From Cololabis saira (taxonomy: Eukaryota; Chordata; Actinopteri; Beloniformes; Belonidae), in assembly GCF_033807715.1 (NCBI RefSeq), contig NC_084596.1, positions 38,108,958-38,172,957 on the forward strand: DNA of 64,000 bases. Direction: 5' to 3'. The notes beneath the pieces are model-generated. The model did no database searches, was not told where the DNA came from, and saw only the letters and a program-made list of their open reading frames with translations. Numbering within the stretch: the stretch's first letter is position 1; every line of letters begins with the position of its first letter. A program made the translations under genes and the position numbers. This document shows, piece after piece, positions 22,821 to 33,965 of the stretch.

Positions 22821-22982
22821 GTTATTGACCAAATGTTATTGACTTATTTTCCACTATAATTAGTTAATTTTGTCTCTCATAGTTGAGATATAACTGTAAT
22901 GAAAATGACAGGCTTCTCTTATCTTTTTAAGTGGGAGAACTTGCACAATTGGTGGCTGACTAAATACTTTTTTGCCCCACTG
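22821..22982 (-). mobile_element. Tc1/mariner end fragment, second copy
   Basis: It matches the fragment at 4821-5027: 'gttattgacc', 'ttttccactataatt', 'gtctctcatagttgaga', 'ctaaatactttttt' and final 'gccccactg'. It carries an internal deletion relative to that copy. It lies inside the outer hAT. Confidence 0.72.
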
Positions 22983-23370
22983 TATGTACATATATAAGTG
23001 GGGTTGGCGAAAGGGCCTTTCTGTGTGGAGTTTGCATGTTCTCCCCGTGTTAACTTGAATAGCTAATGTGAGCTACCCTCACAAAAACATGCAACAGTCC
23101 TGGGCTACACATGCCCCCTCTGGCCAGCCGGGGCTCCAGATGGGGTGGGGAGGATCCGGCCGGAATAACGTGATCCTTCCACGCGCTACGTCCAGCCGGA
23201 GAAACCCCACCCTGTCTGGTGAAAAGAAGCTGCTCACTCCTCAGGTTAAGAAGGAGACCTGAGCTCAGTTTAGGGCCCTCCCAGGGTTGGTAGAGCCCAG
23301 GACTGTCACTTAGGTAGGAGCACTGGGTGATAAAATGGGAGAAAAAAAAATCAGGGGATAAAAATATATA

Positions 23371-23446
23371 CAGTACAGACCAAAGGTTTGGACACACTTC
23401 CTCATTTGTTTGAATGAGAAGGTGTCCAAACTTTTGGTCTGTACTG
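23371..23446. mobile_element. 76-bp Tc1/mariner-type hairpin MITE
   Basis: The arms CAGTACAGACCAAAGGTTTG and CAAACTTTTGGTCTGTACTG flank a loop of about 25-35 bp, and TA dinucleotides flank the whole. This is the well-known fish 'gtccaaacttttggtctgtactg' end, present here as both ends with almost nothing between them. Confidence 0.82.
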
Positions 23447-23986
23447 TATATAAAAAAAAAAGGGGGCTGCTTGTGAACAGCGGCAATATGTTTTTGCACA
23501 CGTCTTTTTCCTCACGCCAGTTATTGGCATGTCGGGGTAATGCGGTCTTATGTGCGTTAGCATGTTTGATGTATTGCCAGTAGCACCTCAGTGAAACAAC
23601 GCCAACAGACGCTCTCTGTCCACCACGCGTGCCAACCCCGTTATATTGCACTGGGAAACCGAAGTGCTCCCATACACGTGATTTAAACGAACTCTTCAAC
23701 TCCACACTCTCAATTCTTCTTCTGCTGCTGCTGCTTCTTCCACTGCTTCTTCCGTAACGTCGGTTGCCGGCAGCTTTCAGGCTCAACCGCCACCTGGATT
23801 GATGTCAGGATTTACCTTTTTTAAATACTCTCTCAGATGTATTCGTCGTGTGACTACGTGCACCAAACCGTGACAGGACGGGACAGGACGAAAACAAATA
23901 CCGTTACACCCCTACTAATTTGTCACAAAATACTGCAAAAATAGGCAAGCAATGGAATGTAAATCTTTTGCTTGATCTGCATAAAA

Positions 23987-24207
23987 CAGGGGTGGGCAAT
24001 CCTGGTCCTCCAGGGCCGCTGTCCTGCATGTTTTAGATGTTTCTCTGCTTCGTTGCACCATGATACAAGTGGTGTCGTTAACAGAATTGTGTAGACCTTG
24101 ATGACAAGCTGATTATGATGATTAATTAGAATCAGGTGTGTTAAAGCAGAGAAACATCTAAAACATGCAGGACAGCGGCCCTTTAGGACCAGGATTGCCC
24201 ATCCCTG
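23987..24207. mobile_element. Short hAT MITE with 8-bp duplication
   Basis: A 221-bp element with ends CAGGGGTGGGCAATCCTGG and CCAGGATTGCCCATCCCTG, flanked by GCATAAAA (23979-23986) and GCATAAAT (24208-24215). It is nearly palindromic around 'gatgacaagctgattatgat'. It is related to 18161-18385. Confidence 0.88.
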
Positions 24208-24215
24208 GCATAAAT

Positions 24216-25029
24216 GTTTAAATTAAAAGGGAAAATTAACCATTCTAACAGTTTGATAAACATTTAATTGATACCAGTATTTGTTTGCTATGGCATGGAT
24301 TTGAATGGCACAAACCGAGTTATTATTCTAGGAAGTTGATCTGAAGGCAGATTACCCTCCAAGCGTTCCCGCCCAGATGTGAGAAAATATAACTTGAGAC
24401 TTGCTCAGAGGGGAAGTTTAGAACCACAGACGACTTAAAACACATCAAAATGGTAAATTTCTAATTACATTGCTGAGCTTCATTGAAACTAACGAGTGCT
24501 ACAATCCTAAAGTCCTGCAGCTCAAATTATGTCAGAGACAGAATCTCTGCTTTTCAAAGCTCTTCTCACATGTTCCACAGAGAGGAAATGCATCGAGAAG
24601 AATGTAAACTACTTTAAAAAGTGAAACATGAGGAATTCAGTTGCATGCAGCACCTTATTACTCAATACTGGAGAAAGGTGCGCATCAAGGTACACAGCAG
24701 CCTACGCCATCGGGTTCACGCCTATGATTCATACATCCTATGAAAAAGGAAACATATCATAGTTTTATATATCAAATAATGGGTTTTAAAAAAACGTCTC
24801 TTCCTCACAAGGTTTCAAAGTAAGTGTTATTCTAGATGAACATGACATATTGTAGTCATTATTAATTTAACAAACAAATAGCCAAAATGCACGAGAAGCA
24901 TTTCTTAAACCAAATTCTCCATGTTTCCATTGGAATAAAGTAGGAGTCAAGTACTCTGGATCAAATGTTCCTAATCAAATTGACCAACTGGTCACTTCTA
25001 AAAAAAGCAGTTTACTTGTCTGAAGCATT
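24216..25029. other. No gene recognised
   Basis: No recognised coding or repeat structure. Confidence 0.5.
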
Positions 25030-25990
25030 CAGGTGTTATTAACATGTTTTTGAGGAGGAAAGACATCAGCAATCTTATAAAAGCCATCGCTGCGGCCCAT
25101 CATTCTGGCATGCTTTGTAAGGCTAGTTCTACAGTTTTCACAAGTGGAAAACATTCAGTTCAGTTGCCAAACGTCCCTGGAGTGAATGTCCCAGTATGTT
25201 CACACAAAAGGTCAAACCATGCAATACTCAGAAAAATGAAAAAAAATAAAATAACTCCAGACCTACATCCCAGACTCTAGGGGCAACAGTTGGCATGTGA
25301 AATGTTAAAGGTCATGAAAGTACTATTAGAAGAAGAAGAGAAGAAAAAGACCAAACAAGTGTGTCTGGTTTGGTATGATTGTCAAAACAAAAGCCACAAC
25401 ATGGCAGCACAGGTCTGAAAAACTGCATTTCAACAACTCTAAAGCTGCATTGAACAAGACAAAAGTGAAGATGTTTGGCCATAATGCACTGCGTTCATTT
25501 AGCAAAAACAAATACAACAAATCAGGAAAAAGACCTCATGCCAACCCTAAAGCACAGTGGTGGAGGGGTGACAACCTGGGCTTGTTGTCTGTGCAACCAT
25601 TAAGACACATACAGTCATTAAATCAGCCAGAAACTCCCCTGCGTACCTATTTTTAGTAAATTACATTGAGCAAAATAAATTGTTAGGTCATATATGTTAC
25701 TCAGAAACCTTTTTCAGTCACTGTGTGACTGACAGAGGATGACTGCTGCATTGCAAGGTGTTGCAATGCAGCAGTCATCCTTCAGTCTGACTAAAAGGCT
25801 TTCAGAGAACTGTGCATAAACAATTCGTTTCAAACCACAATGAACGGACCAACATGGTAAAGAACACTGGGCAAAATCCCACTACAACAATAGCAAAGAG
25901 TCATAACTTCATGAAGAAAGCAATTTCTTCAAGTCAGTCCTGCAAAGTCGCATTTCTGCATAGTTTTTGTTGAATAAATAATGGCTCAGT
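25030..25990 (+). pseudogene. Tc1-like transposon relic with transposase remnant
   Basis: This is the decayed body of a Tc1-family transposon. Recognisable stretches run in order: 'ggtcaaaccatgcaatactc' (25211 on), 'aaggtcatgaaagtactatt', 'acatggcagcacaggt', 'aagatgtttggccataatgc' (about 25470), 'cctcatgccaaccctaaagc', 'ggtggaggggtga' and 'aactgtgcataaacaa' (about 25810). It ends in 'ttgaataaataatg' (about 25972). Translated, 'KVKMFGHNA' corresponds to the K-V-x-x-F-G motif of Tc1 transposases, and 'WWRGD' to the glycine-rich G-G-G-x-x region. Tc1 transposases cut and paste at TA sites with a DDE active site; no intact DDE set is present. Stops, frameshifts and a deletion/inversion at about 25700-25780 inactivate it. 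The terminal repeats were not identified. Confidence 0.75.
25737..25780. repeat. Perfect 20-bp snap-back hairpin inside the Tc1 relic
   Basis: GGATGACTGCTGCATTGCAA, a 4-base loop GGTG, then the exact reverse complement. The right arm and loop fit the Tc1 body ('aaggtgttgcaatg...cagtc'); the left arm does not belong there. It therefore looks like a small inverted duplication made during repair of a deletion. Confidence 0.8.
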
Positions 25991-26101
25991 GAACTATGCC
26001 AGTTCTGAACCAAAGGGTGACTATTTTTTTATTTTTTATTTAACCTTTGTTTACCAGGAAGTCCCATTGAGATACGAGATCTTTTTTGCAAGGGAGAACT
26101 G

Positions 26102-27651
26102 GGGCCTGTACTACGAAGCAAGTTCAACATACCCAGGATATAAAACAAATACAAACCCTATTTTTCTATTACAGAAAAGAGCGTTAAGGATAATTAATAA
26201 AACCGACTATTATGAACCAACAAATAATCTTTTTATTAAATATAATATCTTAAAATTCCATGATATAGTAGAGCAGAAAACTGTTTTATTTGCCTTTAAA
26301 GCCCAGCAGAAACTGCTTCCAAACTGCATTCAGGACCTGTTCCAGATAAAAGAAACCTGTTATGATCTGAGGGGGAAACTCATGTTTGGGATGACGACAG
26401 CAAGAACAAATATTAAAAAGAAATGTACATCAGTTAAGGCAAAAGAAATTTGGAATAGTTGTAATAACAACCTAAAAATGTGTCGCTCTATCGTCAAGTT
26501 TAAGAAATTGTTTAAAGAAAATATTGTAAATAAATATAAAACACTATAATTACAAAGTATACTATCAAAAACATTCTAGGATGTGAAATGTCAATTTTAT
26601 ATTTTGTCTTACTTATTTATTTATTTTTTTTCTTCTTTATGTATTGTTTGTTTTCACTGAGTAAAAGCTAATGTCTCATATTTTTTGCTGATCAAAAGAA
26701 AAAAGGGTAGGCACTATAAGCTACGGCTTCAGCCTACACCTTTTCGGCAAAAGAAATGTTGATTTTTTTTTCTCTTCCTTTTCATCTTGTTCTGTACAAG
26801 CCGAAATAAAGATTAATTCATTCATTCATATCTTTTCCTTATCCAGATTCACTAACCCGGACAATTGCAATCACGCTAAGCGGTCACACGACGGTGGTTA
26901 TCAACTCGGTATATCAACCCAGGTTTCTCCAATCTGGATATGAGCGCGTGCACATAAAAGGGGCGGTGTTTTCAGCGCATGACCAATCGCAAGCATGGAG
27001 AAGTCCGCTGTCAGAGCCGCTTATTTCAGTAGCGAAGAGCAAAGGATAAATTACACTGTGATTTAACTTAATATTTAGACTTGAAATTAAAAGTTCATGT
27101 CGTGTTCAAATTAAACGAGGTCTGACATTTCATCCTCTCTCAAATGACTCATACCTTGTTTCTACAGTATATTTACAGTTTGTACATAAAGGTTTATTTG
27201 CAAAAGTAGTTTTCTTAGAAAGACGGAGTGAGGGTATCTACAGCAAAGACAAACGTACTCGCATACCTCTCTGTCAGGAGAAAAGAAATGATAAAGTGTT
27301 GATACTTGGGTATGAAAGGAATTGCTTAGTTTCTTGACTAATTCAATTTTTGTTGAAAGTCAGCCCACTCTTTTTTTTTTCCTCTCACGATCCGCCCCCC
27401 GAGCTCCACTGGATTCTCTTCGAAAGGGCATGCCATTTTCCAAGAGAGCTGATTGGTCAGTGGGTGGTGCTTTTATACCCGGCGATCTGTATCTCGAACA
27501 TAACCTGCTCCGGAGCAGGTTAGCTGTTCAGCATAAGTTACCATGGCGATGTACCCCGGTAAGAAGTGAACCACCGTGGTAGTCCTGAAAACCCAGGGTT
27601 AAACCTGAAGTTACCTCGCTAACCCCAAATCCCGCTTCGTAGTACAGGCCC
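26102..27651. mobile_element. PIF/Harbinger-like element B, interrupted by a LINE
   Basis: The same family as element A, in opposite orientation: both ends are GGGCCTGTACTACGAAGC as inverted repeats. The left flank is CTG and the right flank CAG; the LINE target around it implies an original CTG (gagacctggcc-like), so the right copy has probably mutated. A LINE of about 686 bp sits 37-40 bp from its left end. No transposase is recognised. Confidence 0.82.
26142..26827 (+). mobile_element. 5'-truncated LINE inserted in Harbinger element B
   Basis: This non-LTR retrotransposon fragment lies on the plus strand. The frame from about 26142 to the stop at 26547-26549 encodes the C-terminal part of a reverse-transcriptase protein: 'LQKRALRIINKTDYYEPTNN', 'NILKFHDIVEQKTVLF' and 'FKAQQKLLPNCIQDLF'. 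This L-Q-K-R-A-x-R-I-I ... L-x-I-x-K-x-x-D-I pattern is common near the end of fish LINE ORFs. A 3' UTR follows and ends 'aaataaagattaattcattcattc', a short tandem ATTC tail. The Harbinger sequence resumes directly, with ATAT shared at both junctions (26138-26141 and 26828-26831). The open frame upstream of 26142 belongs to neighbouring elements and only fuses by chance. The 5' end, endonuclease and RT core are missing. Confidence 0.8.
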
Positions 27652-28000
27652 CAGGCCAAGACAACAGCAGCAATAAAATACACAATACAACATACATCAC
27701 TCAAAAACCAACATCAAACAGTATATCCATCCTACAGACAACAACTACATTCTTCAAGTAAATTGTTTCGTAACAAAGATTTAAATTCGCCAAGCGAAAC
27801 CAGGGTGCTTAAGTGCATTAGGTCTTGTAAACCATTCCATGCCAATGGAGCAAAGTGAGAAAATGCAGTCTTACCTAGTTCAGTGAGTGCTCTGGGAGTT
27901 TTTTTAAAAGTATGCGTCTCAGGTTGCACTTAGCCTTATGTATGAAGGTCAAGCTTGATAAAAAATATCTTCAGAGAAATACATATTAATCAGAAAGAGG

Positions 28001-31000
28001 CTATGGCAAGCCTAATACTAAAATGAGGGATAGTGTGACCCAAGGATCCTTGATCCCCAAACTGATTACACTCGTCAGTTTAATTGTAATGTAGTAGATG
28101 TCTTTTTTTATCAATATAACTACAACCTGAAAATTCACATTTCTTTTGTTTCCTAAGAAGACATGTAAATAAAGGACAAAAACTCTGGTTTACAAATCAA
28201 AGTAAAAAAAACTAATTCACTGGGGAAGCTTTGCTAAATAGCAAAAGAACTCAAGCAACAAACAAAAGGGCAAGAAAATAAATAAAAAAATACATAACTA
28301 ACACGCTGCAGCTGTTGCACTGTTTATGTGTGGGCGGCAGGGATGTTACTTGCCTCACAAATGCAGAACTGTGTTGGGCCCCCCAGTGTGAATTTTCATT
28401 AAAAGTTTTCTGTCCTGGAACAGAATGTTACACACATTAATATTGAGACTCAATATGCAGCATCAGTCCTGAGAGATCCCTCTAACTTGTAATGAATTAA
28501 ATGTTGTCTAGATTAAGCTTTTAAAATAACTATTTAGCTTATTCTGCTAGTTGGCTCCTGGTATATACACTCAGGGAAACCATAAACATTATTCAAGACT
28601 GTCATGATGTAGGTCTATTCCCCATATCCATATGTCTGCTAACTAAAACAGGCAAAGAAATACATCAACTAAACTACAGTGCAAATAGGGACAATCAATA
28701 GAGGCAGAGGCTTTCTAAAGCTGCAAACATTCTCTACTTTGTGACAAGAGAGAGATGTATTTCATAGTACCTAATATTGCCGCCATTTATTCGCATTTGC
28801 AACTTGTTTTTGAGATGCCTCCGATAAATTTTAGGAAAAGTAACATCAGTGCAACTTGTAAATGTAATTCCCACTGCTTATCATAATCAAATGAAACACC
28901 ACGAGACAGCAACAGTTTAGAGTGTGTGCACCTCAGGTCTGAGAGAGAAAGAAATGATAGCAAATCTGAGCCTGAAGTCATAACCACAGCAAGTGTAAAC
29001 AGTGGTGCATAGATTGTTACTGTTCTTTATCAACTCAGTAGGCACTCTGAAGTCAGTGTGGGGGTTTTGTTTTACTGTAAGAAAGATCATTCAAACTCTC
29101 ATGCAACAAAATAGCCCAACATTTCTTCTGATAGTAAGGAGTGGAATCACCAGTGGTCTTAGTTTGAAAATAAGAAAAAAGAACATTTTGTGCTTTGTTT
29201 AATTTGAAATCTTGCTTATACTTTCTTTTTTTTATTTATTCTTTATCTGTATTCTTAGTTTTGTCATTCCTGTTTAGCTTGTTTGTCTTATTTCCTGATA
29301 GACTTTGTATGTTTAAGTGTTAAGTGTATTTAAATTGTGTGCTAAATCTAATTTTACTTTGCATATTGGTCTGTTCTGTATTTCATAACCTCTGACTGTG
29401 TGCATGTGTGTGTGTCGGTCCTGGGTTTCCTTCATTTGTCAGTCCATCTGTGTTCAACCAGCCTGTTTCTCTGTCTGTTTCCCATAGACCCGTTTTCCCT
29501 GTAGTCTGTTCTTCTTGCCTGTCTTGTCACTGTTCTCTGCATTACTTCAGTCTATTTCTCTTGTCTTGTTTGGATTCTCATTTGGTTTGCATTTTTGTTT
29601 TTTGCATCCCCCTTTACTAATTAATACCTCTTAATATCTATTTCCTATATTTGAATCCAATACCTTTACAACATGTTACATAAGGTGCCATTCTTTGTGT
29701 GGACAAAGATTTTGCCCTTGCACAAACTCAACAATAATGTGGCACATAAGCTGTCAGGAAACTGATCAACCTGCATACCTGCCTTCAGATTTTGAGAAGG
29801 AGACCACTACTCTACAGAAGAAACTGATCATAAAATCCAATCTAATCGTGTAAAGGAAGAACCTACATGTACACTGGGTTTGTAGATTTAAAGCTCTTAC
29901 AAAAACAAGATTCAAGGAGCTAACTAGCTCCACTCTGAAGTGATGCATGTGCAGTTCAGTGGAAACGACAGAGATGTGTAAAATACTGAACTTTTATCCA
30001 TAACTACACTAATAAAAAATGTATTTTGGCAGAAAATAGACAGTTTTGCTCATAAGATGATAAACTAGTTAAAAGATATCAGCATTATTTTAAGCAATTT
30101 CATAAGTTTGTCACCTCCAACAGATCAGGGCATCAGGTGTGTCTTTTAAAAAGGTAAATCCATCAGGTGTGCTGTGTAGCGGCAGCCATTTTTTAGCTCT
30201 AAATGTCAACATTATGATGAAGAAAAAAAAGAATGAAATAAATCAAGTGTATTACAGTCTGTCAGTCTATCAAATGTTTTAAATTTTTAACTGCAAGTGC
30301 ATTTCAAAACCTGTGATCAGCTTTACTCTTACAAACCTGAAGCAAGGAATGAAAGACAGACTAAAATAGGCATGAAAACATTTGAGTGTCGCGGTCAAAG
30401 TTTCTACTTGTATGAAGAGTTAAGTGAGTGAAGATGAATTGATCTCCAAAAGGCATGAAGTTAAAACTGAAATATTCTTTTCAACTTTTTAAGCAAGATT
30501 TTACTACTATTATAAAGAAAGGAAAAGGACACCAAGTAAATATTTGGGTATCCCTCATAACTTTTACAATGTTCTAAGACCTTAATGAGTTTATTTGGAG
30601 CATGGCATATTCCTTATGGAGAATGACTGCTTATATTTTGTCCCAACAGTTAGCAGGGAGTAACTTTTCTAAGCAGCTATGTATCTTTCTGAATATAAAA
30701 ACGATTATGCCCACCAATAAGGAGAAAGCAATTAAAAAGACAATAATGAGTTTTCAGGTGGCTTGCTGTTTAGCATTTACTATAAGTTAAGCCTCATTTT
30801 GAAAGTTGCCTAAATTCACAAATTACATACATCCAATTAAGTGAAAATGCATTTAAAAAGTTGCCGACCATTTTAATTTATTTTTTGATATATAGACAAA
30901 CAGAGGACATTAAAGCTGTGCTTGAAAAAATGCATATTTTTTCAACAAGGTAACAAGGAAAATAGCTTTTAATATAGGATATAGTGAGGCTTGTGATAAA

Positions 31001-32074
31001 GTTGGGTTGTTTTTTGCGGGATTTTAGTAACTAAAGTTTATGGTAGTGGAAATCCATAAACTACAGTCTTTCAGGCCATAGAGTCTTTAGTTTTCCTAAC
31101 GTAAAAGTGCAACCTTTCCTGTCAAGTGCATTTTGCACCAACAAAGAGATGGGACCTTTCTGGCACCCATGTAACAGCAAACTATGTTGTGTACGGTGCT
31201 TACTGGGTTGTGTAACCAGAGCTTGATGGAATTCTAACTGGGATGCTGAAGCCTGAAACATTTCACACACAGCATTTCACTATGAACCAACACTACTATG
31301 CCTCCACTTGCATCCAGCTGCCACGATACGGGTGTACGCATTGAGGAGGTACTGATTGTGACTGAGAACTAAGACATCCTCCTCGACAGAGACTGGAACT
31401 GTGTATTTGAAGTAATCTTTTCTTATTGCTAACTTGTCTTTGTTTCTCTCTTGATTTAAATGCTCTGAAATTTCTGAAACCATAAAACAGCATTTCTTTT
31501 TTGTACTGTATAAAATGTTCTGTTTTTTGGCTTTGTTCCATTGTATTTGTTTTTAAAAAAAAGTAACTTCTGAGTTTGTCATACTTTAATATATAATTGC
31601 AAATTTTACTTTAATCAGAAAGCATTACTTTGTTTGTAATCATACCATTTAGGGCTGCTGCAGCAGGGCACAAGTGTGGGCTCAGCCCACCCAAATCTGC
31701 GACTTACCCACCCAATTAAAAGATGATTGTCTTCAATCTCCTTGTTCTGATTGAGTGGCTAAAGTTTGATCACACAATCAGCAGTAGAATTTTTTTCACA
31801 TTTCCAACTTGTGATTTGGTAGGTACTGGGTAGATTACAGCCCACCTCCTTAGTCACAGACAGACAGTTTTATTTTTCATTGCAAGATGCTTGCTGTCAC
31901 CAGACAACAGTCATATTTGCAGTCACATGACCTTTAGCTCTACAGGATTCTCTATGGGCTTTGGAAAGCACCAAACATCACGTGAACAGCATGAAACAAA
32001 TGGCAAACAATCATATTTGCGGCAAGATGTATTGTTTTGTTTGGTGTGCTCCAGCATCATGTGAGAGTTCATTT
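28001..32074. other. No gene recognised over about 4 kb
   Basis: The longest stretch without identified elements. T-rich sequence near 29220-29620 ('ttgtcattcctgtttagctt', 'gtttggattctcatttgg') might be a diverged retrotransposon tail, but I cannot support a call. No ORF shows a domain. Confidence 0.45.
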
Positions 32075-32330
32075 TAATTCAATTCAATTACATTTCATTA
32101 AAACAGGTATAGCATTTATTACGATACAAGTTGTCTCTGGGCACTTTCCAGAGACCCAGAGCATAACCCCAAAGCAATTATTACAAAGACAACACTGAGG
32201 TTAGCCTCTGATTTGGCAGAAAACAATAGGGCACTACTTCTTTCAGCATTGAAACCACCTTAGAACCACAAATCTAAACAACTCAAACCTGAACCAAATT
32301 ATCTAATAGATAGTAAAGACTATATAGTTT
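32075..32330. repeat. Dispersed fish repeat (LINE-tail-like)
   Basis: It starts 'ttcaattcaattacatttca' and continues 'gatacaagttgtctctgggc', 'actttccagagacccagagc', 'agcaattattacaaagacaa', a phrase series of a common fish interspersed repeat. It resembles the repeat at 3092. Confidence 0.6.
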
Positions 32331-33161
32331 GTGATGAATGAAACCTTACTTCTATTTCTGACAAGACAAAAAAAGAACAATTTCCAGAGTTTTACTATAT
32401 TGCTCACCAAAAACATCTACCAGCCCACCCTGACGTATATAACGGGCTAGATGCACTGGCTACAACATCATGTTTTATTATTTTGTTCACATTTTCATAA
32501 TAACAAAAATTGTGGCCAGGGGCTCAGACCCTGATATTTCAGAAAGTGAAATAAAATAATTTGAATAAGTCCATAACTCCCTCAGAGTCAAATTTCCCTT
32601 ATGATAATTGAGTACTGCCATAGCTTGTTATGGTTTTTCTTGAATTTGCTGAGTTTGAAATACTGCTTCAAAATAGCTCTCTGATTGCAATACATGTTGC
32701 TTTCAATGGCCTACAAACTGGCCAGCCACAGCTAGATGCTTCAACGGATCGTAAATAATTCTAAATGCTGATTTGAAAACCCTGTATAATATTCTGTCAA
32801 ATACGTATACTCTAGAGACTGTATTTTAATGCTAGAGAATCCAGATTGATTTAAGTGTATGAACATGGATTTATTAAAGTCACAAGAACCACAAAACAAA
32901 CCTTAATTTGCTTTTTTTGTATGGCAAAAAACACTTTGGTACAATGAATATGACATTTACACCAACTCTCTGTCAGAAAAGTCTCTTTCATTCATGCTCA
33001 ATAGATCCTCAAAACATTTCGCTTTTTTTACGAGGGCTTCCATCATTGTACTGCAAATTACAGTGAACGGTTAAAAGCAATACAAACAAGCCATTTTTAC
33101 CTCATCTACATGTTAAGGTGTGCAATCAGGTGGATTCACACAGCGGGGATTGGTGAGCGAT
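32331..33161. other. No gene recognised
   Basis: No recognised coding or repeat structure. Confidence 0.45.
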
Positions 33162-33900
33162 GCTGTACACATTGTTCCTTTATTAGATCGTTTTCAGTTG
33201 AACAGAACGTTGTTGTTGTTGTTTTTAAGAAAGAAAAAAAAAAGTTCCTTTAATCTAACAACAGCCAACACTGTTTTTATGCTGGCTGCTAACTTGAGTT
33301 ATTCAACAACATTAGAGATATTTCTCAGTCTGAGTCGCTCTTGACTCCTCACTGGAGCAGGACAGGGACAGGGATCCAGCACCATGGACAGCATCCATCA
33401 AACTTCCTCATTCTGAACTTCATGCTCGTCATCTTACAAACTCAGTTACTTAGACAATTCATGACCAATTCACCTAACTCTTACCTGGTCTACTGCTGGT
33501 CTACTGCTGTACACATGTTTCCTTTGTTTTTTAGATTGTTTTCAGTTGAACAAAAAGTTGTGGTGTTTTTTTAAGAAAGAAAAAAGAAAAAGCTTCTCAA
33601 TCTAATAACAGCCAAAGCTGTTTTTTATGCTGGATGCTAACTTGAGTTATTCAACACCATCAGAGATATTTCTCAAACAATTTCTAGACACGAAAAAGCT
33701 GCAAAATATCTTCTACAAAATTAGACAAGAGTCTGACTCCTCACTGCAGCAGGAGCAGGACAGGGACAGGGATTCAGCACCATGGACAGCATCCAACAAA
33801 CTTCCTCATTCTGAACTTCATGCTCATCTTACAAACTCAGTTACTAAACCAATTCATGACCAATTCACCCAACTCTTACCTGGTCTACACTCTGAACACT
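33162..33900. repeat. Diverged tandem duplication, two units of about 345-395 bp
   Basis: Unit 1 (33162-33505) and unit 2 (33506-33900) both run from 'gctgtacaca' through 'gttttcagttgaac', 'aacagccaa', 'taacttgagttattcaaca', 'gacagggacaggga', 'agcaccatggacagcatcca', 'ttcctcattctgaacttcat' to 'aactcttacctggtctac'. Unit 2 keeps about 50 bp missing from unit 1 ('aacaatttctagacacgaaa' and on). The units differ at many bases. The repeated sequence is not recognised. Confidence 0.85.
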
Positions 33901-33965
33901 TATTTTTCTTTAATATAGCCAGAAGAGGCACAGGGGGCGTAACGCTTAGCGTTTTAATTAGTTGA

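Larger units (their letters stand above)
21098..23914. mobile_element. Outer hAT element (TAGGGGTGTAACGG ends)
   Basis: A 2817-bp element with ends TAGGGGTGTAACGGTAC and ACCGTTACACCCCTA, flanked by 8-bp duplications CAAATTTG (21090-21097) and CTAATTTG (23915-23922), one mismatch. More than half is later insertion: an inner hAT (21268-22760), a Tc1 end (22821-22982) and a 76-bp TA hairpin (23371-23446). The part at about 23020-23290 ('gtgtggagtttgcatgttct' and a CT-rich segment) looks like a further dispersed repeat. No intact transposase is present. Confidence 0.85.
26007..28000 (-). mobile_element. 5'-truncated LINE, minus strand, split by Harbinger element B
   Basis: The pieces 27655-28000 and 26007-26100 are one LINE 3' end read on the minus strand. 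The coding tail (27929-27732) includes 'ELGKTAFSHFAPLAWNGLQD' and 'STLVSLGEFKSLL', the conserved C-terminus seen in many fish non-LTR retrotransposon ORF2 proteins. The 3' UTR reads 'cttggcc(agttctccc)', 'atctcaatgggacttcctgg' and 'aaaggttaaataaa' before an A/T-rich tail. The 5' boundary is approximate. It lacks endonuclease and reverse transcriptase core, so it is a dead copy. Confidence 0.75.

Noticed and set aside
23050..23786. 149- and 158-codon minus-strand ORFs
   Set aside because: They run through a TA hairpin MITE and the end of the outer hAT element in different frames. No domain was recognised.
25989..26141. N-terminal part of the 186-codon ORF at 25989-26549 as one protein
   Set aside because: The first 50 or so codons cross the end of a Tc1 relic, a LINE tail and a Harbinger end. 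Only the part from about 26142 belongs to the LINE, so the fusion is accidental.
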